A stretch of DNA of 64,000 nucleotides from contig CM031626.1 in assembly GCA_018398815.1 (NCBI GenBank), forward strand, positions 43,877,477 to 43,941,476, written 5' to 3'. The stretch comes from Conus ventricosus. Taxonomy: Eukaryota; Mollusca; Gastropoda; Neogastropoda; Conidae. Shown in pieces: positions 11,421 through 23,325 of the stretch (positions are counted from its first letter, which is position 1; each line of letters begins with the position of its first letter). The translations under genes and the position numbers were made by a program. Under the pieces are notes generated by a model that was not told the origin of the DNA, did not search any database, and saw only the letters and a list, made by a program, of their open reading frames with translations.

Positions 11421-12289
11421 TCGATATTCAAGAAGATAAAAGCAATGGCCAAATTCAGGCCCAGGTAATAGTAAAATATCAGGAAGTAAAAATAAAAAAT
11501 CGTCAATATGCAGATCTCAAAACTGTCGAATCAATTTGTTTTTGAATGAATTGCATTTGGGGCAATCTTGATGGCACCCGGCAGTGAGTTCCACAGCCGT
11601 ACAGAACGGGGATAAAAAGAATGTAAGTGGCTGTCAATATTTGATGCAGGTATGGTATAACACTGACCGCCACTCCTGGTGGCTACTTTATTCAATACTA
11701 TTTTGTTCCATTGGAATATCAATTACTTTAGCTCTCCCTTTTGAAAAGGTGTTATTTTAAATAAAGTCTTCTCTCTTCAAAGGGTTTTTCCATTCTAATT
11801 TCCTCATGTTCTCCTAGTATTCCCCTTTTCTCTGATGTGGTTCCCTGTTACGAACCGTGCTGCTCTCTTCTGAATCTTTTCAAGGTTATAAATGTCCTTT
11901 AGATGGTAAGGATCCCAAACTGAGCAACCATTTTCCCAGTACTGGTCAACCATGTTTTGTAGCAGTCGTCTTTAACCTTTTGGGGGCAGTCATTGATATT
12001 CCGTGTAAAAAAGCTAAGATGTTATTTGCTTCTTACATACTAAATTGTAATGTTCTTTCCATTTGAGACGACTATCTATAATCACGCCTAAATATTTTGC
12101 AGCATTAGTTTCTTTAAAATAGTATTATGGATAGAAAAATCTGATCAAATTATGAGCTTTTGTTACATATACGCAAACACTTGGCACTTTGAGGATGAAA
12201 TTCCTTTTTCCAAGTTCTTTCCCACTTTTGTAAAGCGTTAGATCTTCTTGTAGAATGCGTGTATCATTTCTTGCTTCTGATTGTTCTAT

Positions 12290-12626
12290 AAAACTAAACT
12301 GTCATCTGCAAAAAGCCTTATAGTAGTTCCAGGAGAGAGATTTCTAATTTGTCATTTAATTAAATTAAGAAAAACAAGGGCCCCAGAACAGTTCCCTGTG
12401 GTACACCCGACAAGACTGGTTTACAAGGGGATGACGACCCTTCCCAACAACTTTCTGCGTTTCTCCCAACGGGGAATGATCTAGCCCTTTTTAGCAAAGA
12501 ACCGCCAATGCCAATGTGTTCTAATTTAAGCAGCAGGCCCTCAGGGTCAACCTTATCAAAGGCTTTAGAAAAATCTAATAAATTGCATCTATTTGCTGTC
12601 TGTTTTAAGACAGTTACTAAAATCAT
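12290..12626 (-). pseudogene. Reverse transcriptase core of LINE A
   Basis: The minus strand gives DFSKAFDKVDPEGLLLKLEH (first catalytic Asp region), then SGVPQGTVLGPLFFLI, then, after an interrupted I/L-ND-L segment, TIRLFADDSLV containing the paired catalytic aspartates (12,312-12,298). These are the A, B and C palm motifs of non-LTR reverse transcriptases in the right order and spacing. A stop lies between the B and C motifs, so no intact protein is made. Confidence 0.9.
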
Positions 12627-15477
12627 TGAGATTGTTAAAGTTGAGTCTCACAACCCCTTTCGCTGTCTAAACCATGCTGGGCGTTATTTAAGAAATCATA
12701 TTTGTCAAAATGGTCCATTATGCTACTATATATTATATGTTCAAGTAATTTAGCTGATATGGATGAAGGATACAGGTCTATAATTCTCTGCTTTTGTTTT
12801 GTCCCCTTTTTAAATAAGGGAACAATGCTCGCATCTCGCCACTCATCAGGTATTACTCCCGGTCCAGTGAAGCTTGGTAAAGTAATTGGTATCCCTCACT
12901 CAATTCATTGGCAATAATTTTTAAGAGCTTGCCAGGAACGCCATGGGGAAACAGTAGCTTTGTTTTCATTGATATTGGCAGTAACTTAAATACTCCTGCT
13001 TTGTTACTTTGATGTTTTGCTTTTCAGGGAGTTTATCATCATCCTTTAGTCCAACGCTAATTAAAGGTTTGGGATTTGAGAAACTGAACAAAACTGCTTG
13101 TTTAGTAATTTTGCTTTCCCTTCAGGGTCCTGTATTAGGTTATTCTGGTTGTTTCTCAGGTCTGGAATCCCAATGTTTCCTGTCTCTTACTCCTTATGTA
13201 AGACCATAATTTCTTGTTTTGATGATCACCTCCGAAATCATCGAATTAACATAATTGGAGTGAGCAAGTCTACATTCTCTCTGAACCTTCCTTAATATGT
13301 TTATACCTAACCAGTAATCTTTCTAAATTTAGGATGTATTTTTCAATTTTTAAAGAAACGATGGTTTCCTCTCAACAAACGTTTAGTTTTAGTAGTAATC
13401 CATGGCTGGTGGTTCTTGCTTGAAGTTATTTTAGTAGGTATGTTGTCATCCATAATATATTCCAAGTTAGTTTTTATACACTTCCAAAGTTCACTGACAT
13501 TATCTTTAACACTATGGACCTCAAAAAAAGACGACTGAAATTAGAGTATTCCTGCGCATTTTGGTAAATCTGCTTGGTTCCAGAGTCTGATGGTACGTTT
13601 AGGGGGTTTTCTTCGAAAGGGTTGAAAGACTCTCTAGAGAACTATGTCATGATCACCCAGGCCTGCAATTAATTCCTGATTGCCTAAAGCGCCTGGACAA
13701 TTGGTAAAAAATAAATCCAGGAATGCCTTACCAGGGTTGGTGATTCAACTGACTGTACTAATCCAAGGTCTTTGGTGGCAATCAAAAACGAGTATTAATA
13801 TTTTTACTATATTGATTACCAAGTATGGCATCTTCACCCCAATCAATATCTGGTAAATTAAAGTCTCCACCAATCCATAATATTGCCTTCCTATTGGCCA
13901 AAACAATGTTAGAAATGTCTCTGCAAATAGACAAACATACATTTTCCATCTGAGTCTGGAGTCTGTAAACTGATCCAACAATGACAGGTCTTTTAAATTC
14001 TTGAAATTAATCCTACAAAAAAAACTTTCACTATTTTTGCCTTGATATAAAAACTCACTGGCTAAGTTCTTCCTAATGGCATCAAGACTCCCCCACCTCT
14101 TTTTTCCAAGTCTGTCCTTTCTATAAATATAAAATCCTCCATTAGAAGTTCACTGCTGGATGTTCCAGTTTCTAGCCAAGTTTCGGTTCCAATACAACAT
14201 CAATGTTTTTCAGTACTAAATTACGAGTTCTTCCTTTTTCTTAATAAGAGATTGGAAATTTACGACTATGCATTTAAGTTTATCTTTTTCTCTTAATGAT
14301 TTAGGTTCAGTTGCACTTTATAAATTTGGGATTTTATCAGTTTTAGAATCGGGGTGGATGCAAACTTAGGACAAAATTAAGTTTCTTTGGGGGGATCGGT
14401 CTGGTGAGATGGGGTCAAAAGGGTTTTGCTTTCTGAGCTGCAGTTTTCAATAGAATCCTCAAAAAGTCTTGAACTAAAGTTTGGAAGCCCGCAGGTAAAA
14501 AAAGCCCATGATATTTTCACTATTGCATAATGCTTCATAAATGCTGAATTCATTAACTACATTAGTGGGGATACCATGAATTGCAGACGTCACAGGCAAC
14601 TGCTTTATGTTCCCATGTGACTCTCAATTGCAAAACTCCGCTGGATATTTTACTTTGGTGGACGGACCAGATTGAGTTCAATGTCTCCTGATAGGAAAAG
14701 GCTTAAAAACCAAAATTTTAACTCCTCTATGTCTAACGCTTTTAATCAAACAATTCCTTATCACTGTACTATTTCTGATATTAATTGAAATCAGGGGTTC
14801 AAATCTGGGCCTAGTAATAGACGTAAAAACAGTACTCGGCACAGGTGCACACAGGAGACTAACATGGTTCAGGTGCACAAAGTTTTAAAACCTGCAAAAA
14901 TGAACTAAAGGCGTCTACATCAACATCTAAAATTTCAAATTAAACTGAGTGCTAGGAATATTGTTGTTCCTGTCACATGTGGAAAGAACAAGGAAAAATA
15001 GAAAACTTTAACGAAGCCGAGGAAAAACACGCCGGTAGCCATCTTGAAAGCCAAATAAGAAAGACTCACCTTTAAGAGGGTTTAAAACACAATTTCGTTA
15101 AGATAAAATAAAATTTAGCATTAAACTAAACCCAAAAGTGCTGATCATTGAAATTCACAGTTACTCGTATGAGTAAAGATTGTAAAAAATTTTAAAGACG
15201 TAAAAGATGTAAAAATGAATTAAAAAAGGGAGCTCCAAAAGCCAGGCAGCCTCCTCGCTTTGTTAGTTGAAAGGCGCGCTGAAAGTTTGTTTATTCGACA
15301 TTAAATTTTCGAACTTTTGAATTTTTTTCACAATGGGGTTGAAATCCGAAATACTGATTAGGATATAACCTCTGATAGAATTCACCTTAATTTCTGACGG
15401 AAATAAGACACGATGAAAAGCCCAGGCTTATGAGAGAGCGGAGGGGGAGAGGGGGGAGATAGTGAAAATTTAATATA

Positions 15478-18400
15478 GTAGTAGTAGTAGTAGTAGTGTA
15501 GGGACTATTTATACAAAGCCGTTAAGCCTTTCAAAAGTCCCCTCGTTATTTTACTTTAGCAGGTTGAAAACATGCAATATAAATTTCCTTCTTATTTATC
15601 CCAAGCTCTTAAACTTACTTAAATTTCAAGTCTTTATCCAGCAATTCCTTAAAACCCTAGTATTTTAGCAAATTTAAGTGCATTGTCAAACTGTTCCCCG
15701 TTAGTAATAACCTTTACTGGGAACTTGAATCTCCCCCAGTTAGTATGAAACTGCTTAAAAAATTTTGCCTTGCCCGAATTTCTTTTTCTATCTGTTTTAA
15801 CAACCTCAAAAAAGTAGTCCCACTGTATGTCCGTTTGCTGGTGAAATATTTGAAACACTTCATCAAATCCCCTTAATACGTCTACCTTTTAAAGAGTGCA
15901 AATTTAAGTAATTTAATCTATCTGTATAAGCATTTTGTACATTCTGCAAGATTTTTGTAGCTCTTCTCTGTACTCTTTCAATTGCTATTGACTGTCTTTT
16001 CAGTGTGGGTACCAAATTATATTGCCATATTCAAGATGCGGTCTAACCATAGCTTATATAACTTTAAAAAGTTTCTTTATTTAGGTAAAATAAAAGTTCT
16101 TTTTATTAATCCCCAAACATTTGGTTTGCTTTATTTATACATTTTTGAATGTGAATTTTCAAAGAGTAAATCTTTATCAAAGATTTCCCCAGATTTCCTT
16201 TTCTTCCTCACATTTCTGTACCCGCCTATTTCCACCATCTATTTTCTGTTGTATTCATGTTCAGGATTGTTTTGCCAACATGCAAAACTTTACATTTTCA
16301 ACATTAAAAATAAAATTCCCTTGTCTGACCAGTTTTGGAGGCAATTTAAATTTTCTTGCAGACTATTATAGTTATCTGATTTGTCATATATTTTGTATCA
16401 TCAGCAAAAATTTTACAAAAACTATTACCTCACTGGAAGGTCATTTTTAAAAATAGTAAACAGTACGGTCCTAAAATGCTCCCTTGGGGAATACCACTCA
16501 TAACATCTTTCTCTGTCGACATACAGTTACCCCCTCTTACTCTTTGTTTTTTATTTGACAAAAAGTCTCTAATCCAGTTTTTACAACTTTCCCCACTATA
16601 CCGTATGCTTCCATTTTTTCAATAATCTCTCATGCGGAACCGTATCAAAAACTTTACGGAAATCAGGAAATTATATCAACAGGTACTTTTCTCTAGCATG
16701 TTAACTAATCTTCCATAACTTCAAGTAGTTTGTGTTATGCAAGACCTTTTTTTACGAAAGCCATGCTGGCATACTGCAAACAAATTATTATCAGTGAAGT
16801 GAGATACTATGACATCTCTTATAATGGATTCTAGCATTTGCATGCAAAGCAGGTTAAGCTTACCGGACGATAGTTGCCTGGCCTTCAGATTTTTACCCTT
16901 TTTTAAAAATAGCAGTAACTTCTGCAGATTTCCAGTCGAGGGGTAATTTTCCTGTCTCTAATGATTTATTATAATCTTTCTGAGCGGTACAGCTAACTCC
17001 TTACTTAATTCTTTTAGAACTTTAGGTGGTATTAAATCAAGGTCCCCGCGCTTTAGACTGATTCAATTCAAACAACTTCTTCTCTACTGCATCTGAAGTA
17101 ATTATTATATCTGTAACTGAAATTCCCTTAGATTTACTAAAATTCAATAAGATCAGGTATGTTATTTGTATCTTCATTAGCAAAGACACTTTCGAAGAAC
17201 TCATTTAAAACTTCAGCTTTTCCATATCTGACTCGGCCAACCCTCCTTTACCATCATTTAGAGTATTTTCCCCTGTGTTTACTTTTGTACGTTTTTTGCA
17301 CGTATTTCCAAAAACTTTGGGAGTTTTTTTACATTGTTCTGCTATTTTACGTTCATAAGCTTTTCTTGTTGATTTGATTTCATTTTTGCTCTTATTTTGC
17401 ATTCTTGCATATTTACTGTATTCTTTCCCATCTTTCGTCAATAAATACCTTTGAAAAAGATTATATTTTTTTTTAATCATGTTAAGTACTTTTATCATTC
17501 ATCCAGAGTGGTTAAGCATTTTATTTTGGCTACACTTAGTCTTTGGAATACATTCATCCATACTTCTTAAACTTCGCATTTTAAGACATTCCACATTTCC
17601 TCGACATCCTGATCATTTGTAAACAAAGAGTGCCACTCTCTGATAGCATTTTCCTCATTTTATTATAGTCTCCTTTCTGTAAATCAAATTTGTACTTAGG
17701 GTTTTCTTTAGTCTTTTCTTTGGGAACATACAGTTCAAATGTTAAAATCAAGTGATCATTTACCCCAAAGGGTCACTATATTCAATATCAGAGATCAAGG
17801 ATTCTTCATTAACTAAACTAAGTCATAATGTTTGGCTTCTGTCCTTCCCGAACACGAGTTGGGTTAGTCACTTTTGTATTAAAAAGGCATCTTCTAAAGT
17901 TTTCAATAACACATTGCTTTTATCACTATTCCAATTTCCATCCCATTTTACATCAGGAAAATTAAAATCACCAAATATACATATTTTACTATATCTACTA
18001 TTTTTTTTTGCTTTAGCAAATTTAAAAAACTCATAATTGTTTCATCATTTGAGTTGGGCTTCTGTATTTACACCCTACTAATATTGTCTCATCGTTACCA
18101 CCCCCGATAATACACCATAATTGCTCTTGAAATTTGTTATTTTCAAACTCATCGCAAAGTTGTGCATTTAGCTCCTTAGCAAAATACATGGCTATACCCT
18201 TTAGGTTCCTTATTCAGAACAATCAAAGCCAGCAATTTCAAAATTTAACATCTTTTGCTGCATATAAAACATTTTTTGCTCTTACTTTCCGTTAAGCCCA
18301 AAAATATCTGGCTTCTCCTCATTTATACGAATTAAAAACTCATCCTTTTTATTCAGAAGACTATCTACATTACTGTACAAAATTCTCATTGAGTCATTAA

Positions 18401-18900
18401 CCTTTTGATTTACAATTATTTTTTCCCCAACACAGTCTGGGATGTAACATTTGTAAGATTGTCATTAACTTCAGAGGAATAAGATTTTGGGTTTGTACAG
18501 CTATTTACATATTGTGGTTTGCTTGACAGTCAGTGTTTCACCTCAGGGGTCTGGACCTCGTTTCCCGGGCATGATCTGGGACAACAGCACCAGTTTGGTT
18601 TGTTTTGGTGTGAATGTCACAATCTTGCCAGCCTTATAATCAATCTTTAAGTTTGTCTCCCCCTTTGTCTTTCTTTGGTTCAGTTCAGCTTTCAACGATT
18701 GATCGTTTCTTTCTTTTTTGTGGTGTCATTATTATGTAAATCTTGCTTTCTCCTTCCTTAACATGCTTGTTTAATCCTTGGACATTTTTCATTATTTTCT
18801 TTTGGCTTCCTCAGTTCTGACTTTCCCTTCTCAGGAGTCTTGGTTTAGCATTTCGCCAACCTGGATTCTGCCTAACCGGGCTGGGTTATTGACCTCATTT
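15478..18900 (-). mobile_element. Decayed CR1-like non-LTR retrotransposon B
   Basis: On the minus strand: endonuclease start (RILYSNVDSLLNKKDE, about 18.4 kb; KPDIFGLN), VGCKYRSPNS (about 18.06 kb), GDFNFPDVKWDG (about 17.95 kb), a linker (KYARMQNKSKNEI...YERKIAEQCKK, 17.4 kb), reverse transcriptase with SGIPQGSILGP (about 16.48 kb) and FADDT (16,408-16,394), then a C-terminal IERVQRRATKIL/RLNYLNLHSLKGRR segment (about 15.9 kb). The order is typical of CR1-type LINEs. Stops and frameshifts are common. The 3' end has a GGGAC...GTCCC segment and an (ACT)n tail (15,478-15,496), as in elements that end in short tandem repeats. The 5' limit is uncertain. Confidence 0.9.
17205..17498 (-). pseudogene. 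Endonuclease-RT linker of LINE B
   Basis: A 97-residue open stretch, basic and helical in character (KYLLTKDGKEYSKYARMQNK-like, then AYERKIAEQCKKTPKVFGN, then LNDGKGGLAESDMEKL). It matches the conserved region between endonuclease and reverse transcriptase in CR1-like LINEs, including the 'xDGxLxxSDxEK' segment that precedes the RT. Frames on either side are broken. Confidence 0.85.
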
Positions 18901-19407
18901 CTCTGACATCAGATAGACAACTCTGACTAGATCGCAACAACACTCACCGTGAAGGGAACGTGTGTTTTTAGTCAAAACCAGAGTAGTGGAAAGGGTCCAC
19001 TAGGCCCCATCTCTGGTCCCAAAACGTGTGTTTGCCCGTCCTCGCGAAATTCGGATGAAAACCCGCATCAGGAAACACGCAAATGAAAACCAATGCCCCC
19101 GTGACATTTGGCACGCTCTTGGGCGGAAGAGACGGGACTATTTTGCTCTTCGAAATGTAATCGGATAGTGCGTCACAGTTGCGTTCATCATGGGGAAGGC
19201 CATTGATCAGATGACAGCGCCATTTGTGGGGTCTCAAACACGTGATCAGCGTACTGGTCTTACAGAGGTTTGAAAATCGATAAAGTTCACTTCTTCTTCT
19301 TCTTCCTTTGTACGACCAACATCATTTTGCTGATGGTTTTGTCGTATTGACTGTCACATAGTCATAATCTCAAATGGCTTTAAAGCGCCCCATGATTTCA
19401 AGTTGTA
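18901..19407. other. Spacer with an orphan 89-residue minus frame
   Basis: The minus frame at 19,237-18,968 encodes an 89-residue protein rich in aromatic and basic residues near its start (MRPHKWRCHLINGLPHDERN). I do not recognise it and see no flanking splice signals. It sits between LINE B and LINE C and may be a conserved fragment of another repeat. A CTT-repeat tract lies at about 19,292-19,305. Confidence 0.35.
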
Positions 19408-20190
19408 GTAGTAGTAGGGACTGGCTCAAAAGCCTAGGGCTCGCGGCCTATGTACGTCCCCTCTTTTGTCAATACTTTTGTTAAAAGTATAGGTGTTGAA
19501 ACGCAATTGTCATTTTGTTACTCAATGCCTAATATGGCATTTTAATCATCAAATTGGTTGAAAAGTTCCTTATACTTTGGAATTACATCCAAGAGATTCT
19601 TGAACTTGTTAGTGTCTTCTGCAAATTTTATGTTAGTAGGGAGTTCATTCCATAAAGGGGCTACTCTGTGTGAAAAGGAAAATTTTCTTCTGTTAGTACG
19701 GCAGTGCTGAATAAATATCTTTCTTCTGCATTTCTTGTGATGTTATGTTTTGAAAGAGAAAAGAGTGAGTCAACACAAACATTGTCAAAATCCATTAAAT
19801 ATTTTATAAGTCTGTATAAGATCACCTCTTGTCCTTCTGCCTTTAGTGAATGTAGATTCAAATATTGTAATCTTTCTGCATAAGATTTATCTTTGCATTC
19901 TTTAATAGCTTTGTAGCTTTGAACTCTTTCTATTTGTGATCGACTGGTCTTTTCAAGTATGGGCACCAAATCGCATTAGCGTATTCCAAATGGGTCGCAC
20001 AAAAATTTATAAAGTTTTAGGAATACCTCCTTATCTAAGTAGAGAAAACTTCTCCTTATGACACCCAACATTTGATTGGCTTTATTAACTATTCTGCCAA
20101 TATGTAGATCAAAAGACAACATGCTATCGAAAGTTACTCCAAATCTTTTTCTTCTTTAAGGTCTTTATCTTCTGAAAGCTGCCATTGTGT
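19408..20190 (-). mobile_element. 5'-truncated CR1-like LINE C
   Basis: Minus-strand translation gives the C-terminal part of a CR1-type RT protein: ANQMLGVIRRSFLYLDKEVF, LYKFL, a broken 'RP..EY' segment, then SQIERVQSYKAIKECKDKSY and RLQYLNLHSLK. The open part is 19,969-19,661. The 3' end has GGGAC...GTCCC and a (TAC)n tail at 19,408-19,421, like LINE B. It lacks endonuclease and RT core, so it is a 5'-truncated insertion. Confidence 0.85.
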
Positions 20191-20263
20191 CTCATATAAT
20201 AAGCACTATAGGTTTCGAGCCACTGACGTCACACACAATGATTTATGGGATCGCCCGCCATAT

Positions 20264-20405
20264 TGGGGAGCAGGAAGTAAGACAGCGAGTGATAAAACAC
20301 AGTGAAACACTGTTTAAACACAGTGAAACACTGTTATAAACACAGTGAAACACTGTTATAAACACAGTGAAACACTGTTGTGTTATCGCCTGTCCTGCTC
20401 TTCTC
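20264..20405. repeat. Nested palindrome with 22-bp hairpin repeat
   Basis: Four head-to-tail copies of a 22-23-bp unit ACACAGTGAAACACTGTTATAA lie at about 20,297-20,380. Each unit is itself a hairpin (ACAGTG-AAA-CACTGT). The array is bracketed by imperfect inverted arms, GAGCAGGA...GACAGCGA...GATAA on the left and TTATCGCCTGTCCTGCTC on the right, so the whole block can fold as one large stem. Confidence 0.85.
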
Positions 20406-20663
20406 ACACATACTAGGGTGCAAAACGAGAACATGGATTGCAATTTTTTAGAATTTCGAGGGTGAAATGCCATTGCGGAAAATTAATGGTAGACTGACAA
20501 CACGGAGAAGAAGAGCGTCGATTGCCGCGATCAGGCGTACGGGCATCACGTTTGAGCACACTGAGAAGGCGCTCGAGTCTGTTCCAAACATTTTCATGGA
20601 TGTAATTAGATACCCCTCGATTCTGTATGCAACATGCATTAAGATTTTAAGTGGATGGAAGGG

Positions 20664-21103
20664 GCACAGAGTTAAAAAATGCCAAACGAATGTGTGTGTT
20701 GTGTGCGCGCGCGCCACGCGTGCGTGTATGTGAGTGAGTGAGTGTGTGTGTGTTCAAGCCCAGCTTCCTTACTATGGGAGACTCATTAACTGATTCAGCT
20801 TGTCAGTATGGTTCTTCCTTTAGCCAACATTGTCATTAGTGTGACAAACATTGGAGATCCAATCTGAATGACTGACATGAGAATCCTCATAATTACACTG
20901 TCAGTGAAAGTGGTACAGGAAAGTAATGAGGCAGGAAAACTTTTGAAACTGATCATTTCACATAGTAAAAAAAGTTCAGTGTGAGTACTTTCTGAAAGTA
21001 AATCTTTGAAAAGAGTCAGATAGAACTGACTCCAAAATTTCCAGATGTAATAAAGTAATAATTAGCTGATCTGTAATCTTGTGCAGTTTAAATACCCACA
21101 CAC

Positions 21104-21143
<40 letters not shown>

Positions 21144-21400
21144 ACACACACACACACTGCTTGGAACACAAACTGACCACAAACTATGCAAAACAACTCA
21201 GAAAATGTACAGAAACTGCTTTCATTCAAAATATTTTTCCCCTGCTTTTTTTTTTTTTTTTTCTCCATTTTGGATTAAAATACATGAAAAGTCAAAGGAA
21301 TCACTAGCATAAATACATGAAAAATCAAAGGAATCACACATGACACATTATGCACACAAAAGCTAGCATGAAAGTACACTGTAGAATCATTTAATGAAAC
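20664..21400 (+). repeat. Gap-flanking duplicated segment, copy 1
   Basis: From GGGGCACAGAGTTAAAAAAT to the gap edge, this segment is repeated in order and orientation at 25,176-25,884. It includes a GTGCGCGCG tract, TTCAAGCCCAGCTTCCTTAC, a CA-repeat block (21,098-21,155) and a poly-T run. Copy 1 ends at TTTAATGAAAC exactly at the gap. Confidence 0.9.
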
Positions 21401-21500
21401 NNNNNNNNNNNNNNNNNNNNNNNNNNNNNNNNNNNNNNNNNNNNNNNNNNNNNNNNNNNNNNNNNNNNNNNNNNNNNNNNNNNNNNNNNNNNNNNNNNNN
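21401..21500. other. Assembly gap (100 N)
   Basis: One hundred undetermined bases, the usual fixed size for a scaffold join of unknown length. Confidence 1.
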
Positions 21501-22945
21501 CCCCAAAACCCCTCTTACCGCTACCACATCAAGGGCTTCGCTCTGTCTTGAGGTCCGCAACCCCTTGTACAGCTGTACCAGAGGCGGTGAACCTCATGTC
21601 CAACCGCGGGCTGAAACTGTCTTTAAATTATTACATCCGACTGTTCTCAAACCACAGAATCCTGCCTATGACTGTGTCTTTGACCCTCCGTTCCAAAGTA
21701 AGTTTGCAAACAACCCGAAATGTTTTTCCGCCTTTTGGGTCTTCGTATGCAGCCTCACGTGCGGAATGCAGGTGTAGACCTAGGAGTTGTGTCCGATTTT
21801 TCCAAGTTTTCCGGATCAACCTCCGTGGACCTTTTTCAAAACCAGAGATTCGTTTTGATCTTGCAGCTTTTCGCAAAGAGTCTACCAGCTCTCTGGCGTA
21901 CAAGGCATTGTATGCTGACCTCTGTTCGAAATTTCCATCCTATCAAAAAGTTTTCACTGACGGTTCCAAGTCTGAGGATGGAGTGGCCTGTGCAGCCTAC
22001 TGCCCTGGGGCTCCTTCTCAGATACTGTTGGAACATATTCATTCAGATGCTTCTGTTTATTCTGCTGAACTTACTGCTCTGGTACTGGCTTTGAAGATAA
22101 TCTCCCATTCTTCAAAGAGGGACTTTCTGGTTCTGTCGATTCGCTGTCAGCTTTGGGGGCCATAGCTGGCCGCAACCTTCAGCATCCAGAACTTTTACTT
22201 TTTTTTGAACTTTTTAGCAAGTTGAAGGCGGACGGTTACAACATTACTCTTGCTTGGGTTCCTGGCCATGTTGGCATCGGCGGGAACGAAATGGTTGATC
22301 GTTTAGCCAAGAACGCCACAAGAGAGAAACTGTCCAACACTTATAATCCCCTGCTCAGATGTGAAACCCAAAATTAACGATTATGTGAGAGACCTCTGGC
22401 AGGAGGATTGGAACACACAGACGAATAACAAACTCTTTCAGATCCGTCCAAACCTTAAAGACTTCCTCCCATCTACGTCGGGTGGTCGTAAAGAGGAAAC
22501 GGTTCTGTGCCGGCTGCACACCGGCCATTCGTATTTATACCCATTCTTACCTTTTAAAGAGTGAAGAAGCTCCGTGTTTCATTCCATGTCATGCACCACT
22601 CACAATGAAACATGTTCTTTTAGAGTGTTGGGACTTGCACGATGTGAGACCAAACATTTTACAGGCGGAGTCCATGAAGATCCTGTTCAGGGATGTCCCG
22701 CCTGACGTGATCCTTGGGTTTTGAGAGAGATTGACATTTTCATCTGATTTGAGATTTTACGGAGGAAGGATTTTTTAAACAGAGTTTCTGGTTCGTTTGT
22801 AGACGATGTCATTTAACGAGATGTGTGAAAGTTTTTTTTTTTTTTTTTTTTTTTTTAATGACTGGGGAGTTGATTTTAACGTGGTGACAGCCCTGATGTG
22901 GCCCTCTGCGGTCGGCTGGGCTATAAGCAACATTATCTTAAACTT
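21501..22945 (+). mobile_element. 3' half of an I/Nimbus-like LINE with RNase H
   Basis: Directly after the gap begins the C-terminal half of a non-LTR polyprotein. RNase H motifs are visible: FTDGSKSEDG (first Asp), YSAELTALVLALKI (Glu), a broken serine-leucine box where the third acidic residue should be (about 22,137), and WVPGHVGIGGNEMVDRLAKN (final acidic residue). It ends in a zinc-knuckle-like CFIPCHAPLTMKHVLLEC and LFRDVPPDVILGF. At least three frameshifts (near 22,137, 22,370 and 22,560) break it. The 3' end carries poly-T (22,832-22,856) and then GGCTGGGCTATAAGCAACAT. RNase H after RT is typical of the I group, to which the snail element Nimbus belongs. Its RT part is lost in the gap or truncated. 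Confidence 0.88.
21850..22724 (+). pseudogene. RNase H plus C-terminal zinc-knuckle pseudogene
   Basis: Coding part of the LINE above, spread over three frames: 21,548-22,165, 22,153-22,377, then 22,361-22,564 and 22,482-22,724. Adjacent frames overlap, showing single-base indels and not long deletions. Some may be sequencing errors, because the surrounding sequence also looks indel-prone. Confidence 0.8.
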
Positions 22946-23040
22946 AAACTTATCTAAGAAAGTCTGAGATAGACAGCCTTGTATGTGAAGTGGAGCGTAG
23001 ACAGCAAAGCGACGAAGCAGCAAAAAAAAAGTCTAATCTC

Positions 23041-23325
23041 TCACTGCTGATAACCTTTGACCGCTCTAGGGTGGAGCGCTGGATCTCTCAAACGCTTCCC
23101 ACTGTAACCTTTGAGCGCTCTAGGGGGGACGCTGGAAAACCTTGCTACTGTGACCTTTGCCGCCAAAAGGGGGGAGCGCTGAAAAAACGCTTGCCACTGT
23201 GACCTTTGAGCGCCTGGGGTGGAGCCTGGAAACGGCTTGCTACTGGACCTTTGGGACCGTCTAGGGGGGAGCGCTGAAGAAACGGCTTGCCACGTGACCT
23301 TTGAGGGCTTTTGGGTGGGGCGCTA
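23041..23325 (+). repeat. ~60-bp minisatellite (TGACCTTTGAGCGC)
   Basis: Five degenerate copies of a unit with TGACCTTTGAGCGCTCTAGG, then GGGAGCGCTGGAAAACG and CTTGCCACTG. Copies vary in homopolymer lengths, in line with poor base quality in this region. Confidence 0.85.

Larger units (their letters stand above)
11345..14900 (-). mobile_element. Decayed non-LTR retrotransposon A (CR1/Jockey-like)
   Basis: Read on the minus strand, this holds in order: an apurinic-type endonuclease (TETWL-like box near 14.17 kb, GGDFNLPDIDW near 13.85 kb), a reverse transcriptase (FSKAFDKVD, SGVPQGTVLGP, then FADDS at 12,312-12,298) and a C-terminal tail (PRSVRLWNSLPGA, about 11.6 kb). Many stop codons and frameshifts interrupt it, so it is dead. 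The 3' region has a hairpin with GTGCGAC/GTCGCAC arms (11,368-11,420). The endonuclease/RT order fits CR1- or Jockey-type LINEs; the exact clade is inferred. The 5' limit near 14.9 kb is approximate. Confidence 0.88.

Noticed and set aside
18968..19237. 89-residue minus frame as a host gene
   Set aside because: No known motif, no splice sites or promoter seen, and it lies between two dead LINEs; kept only as an orphan frame.
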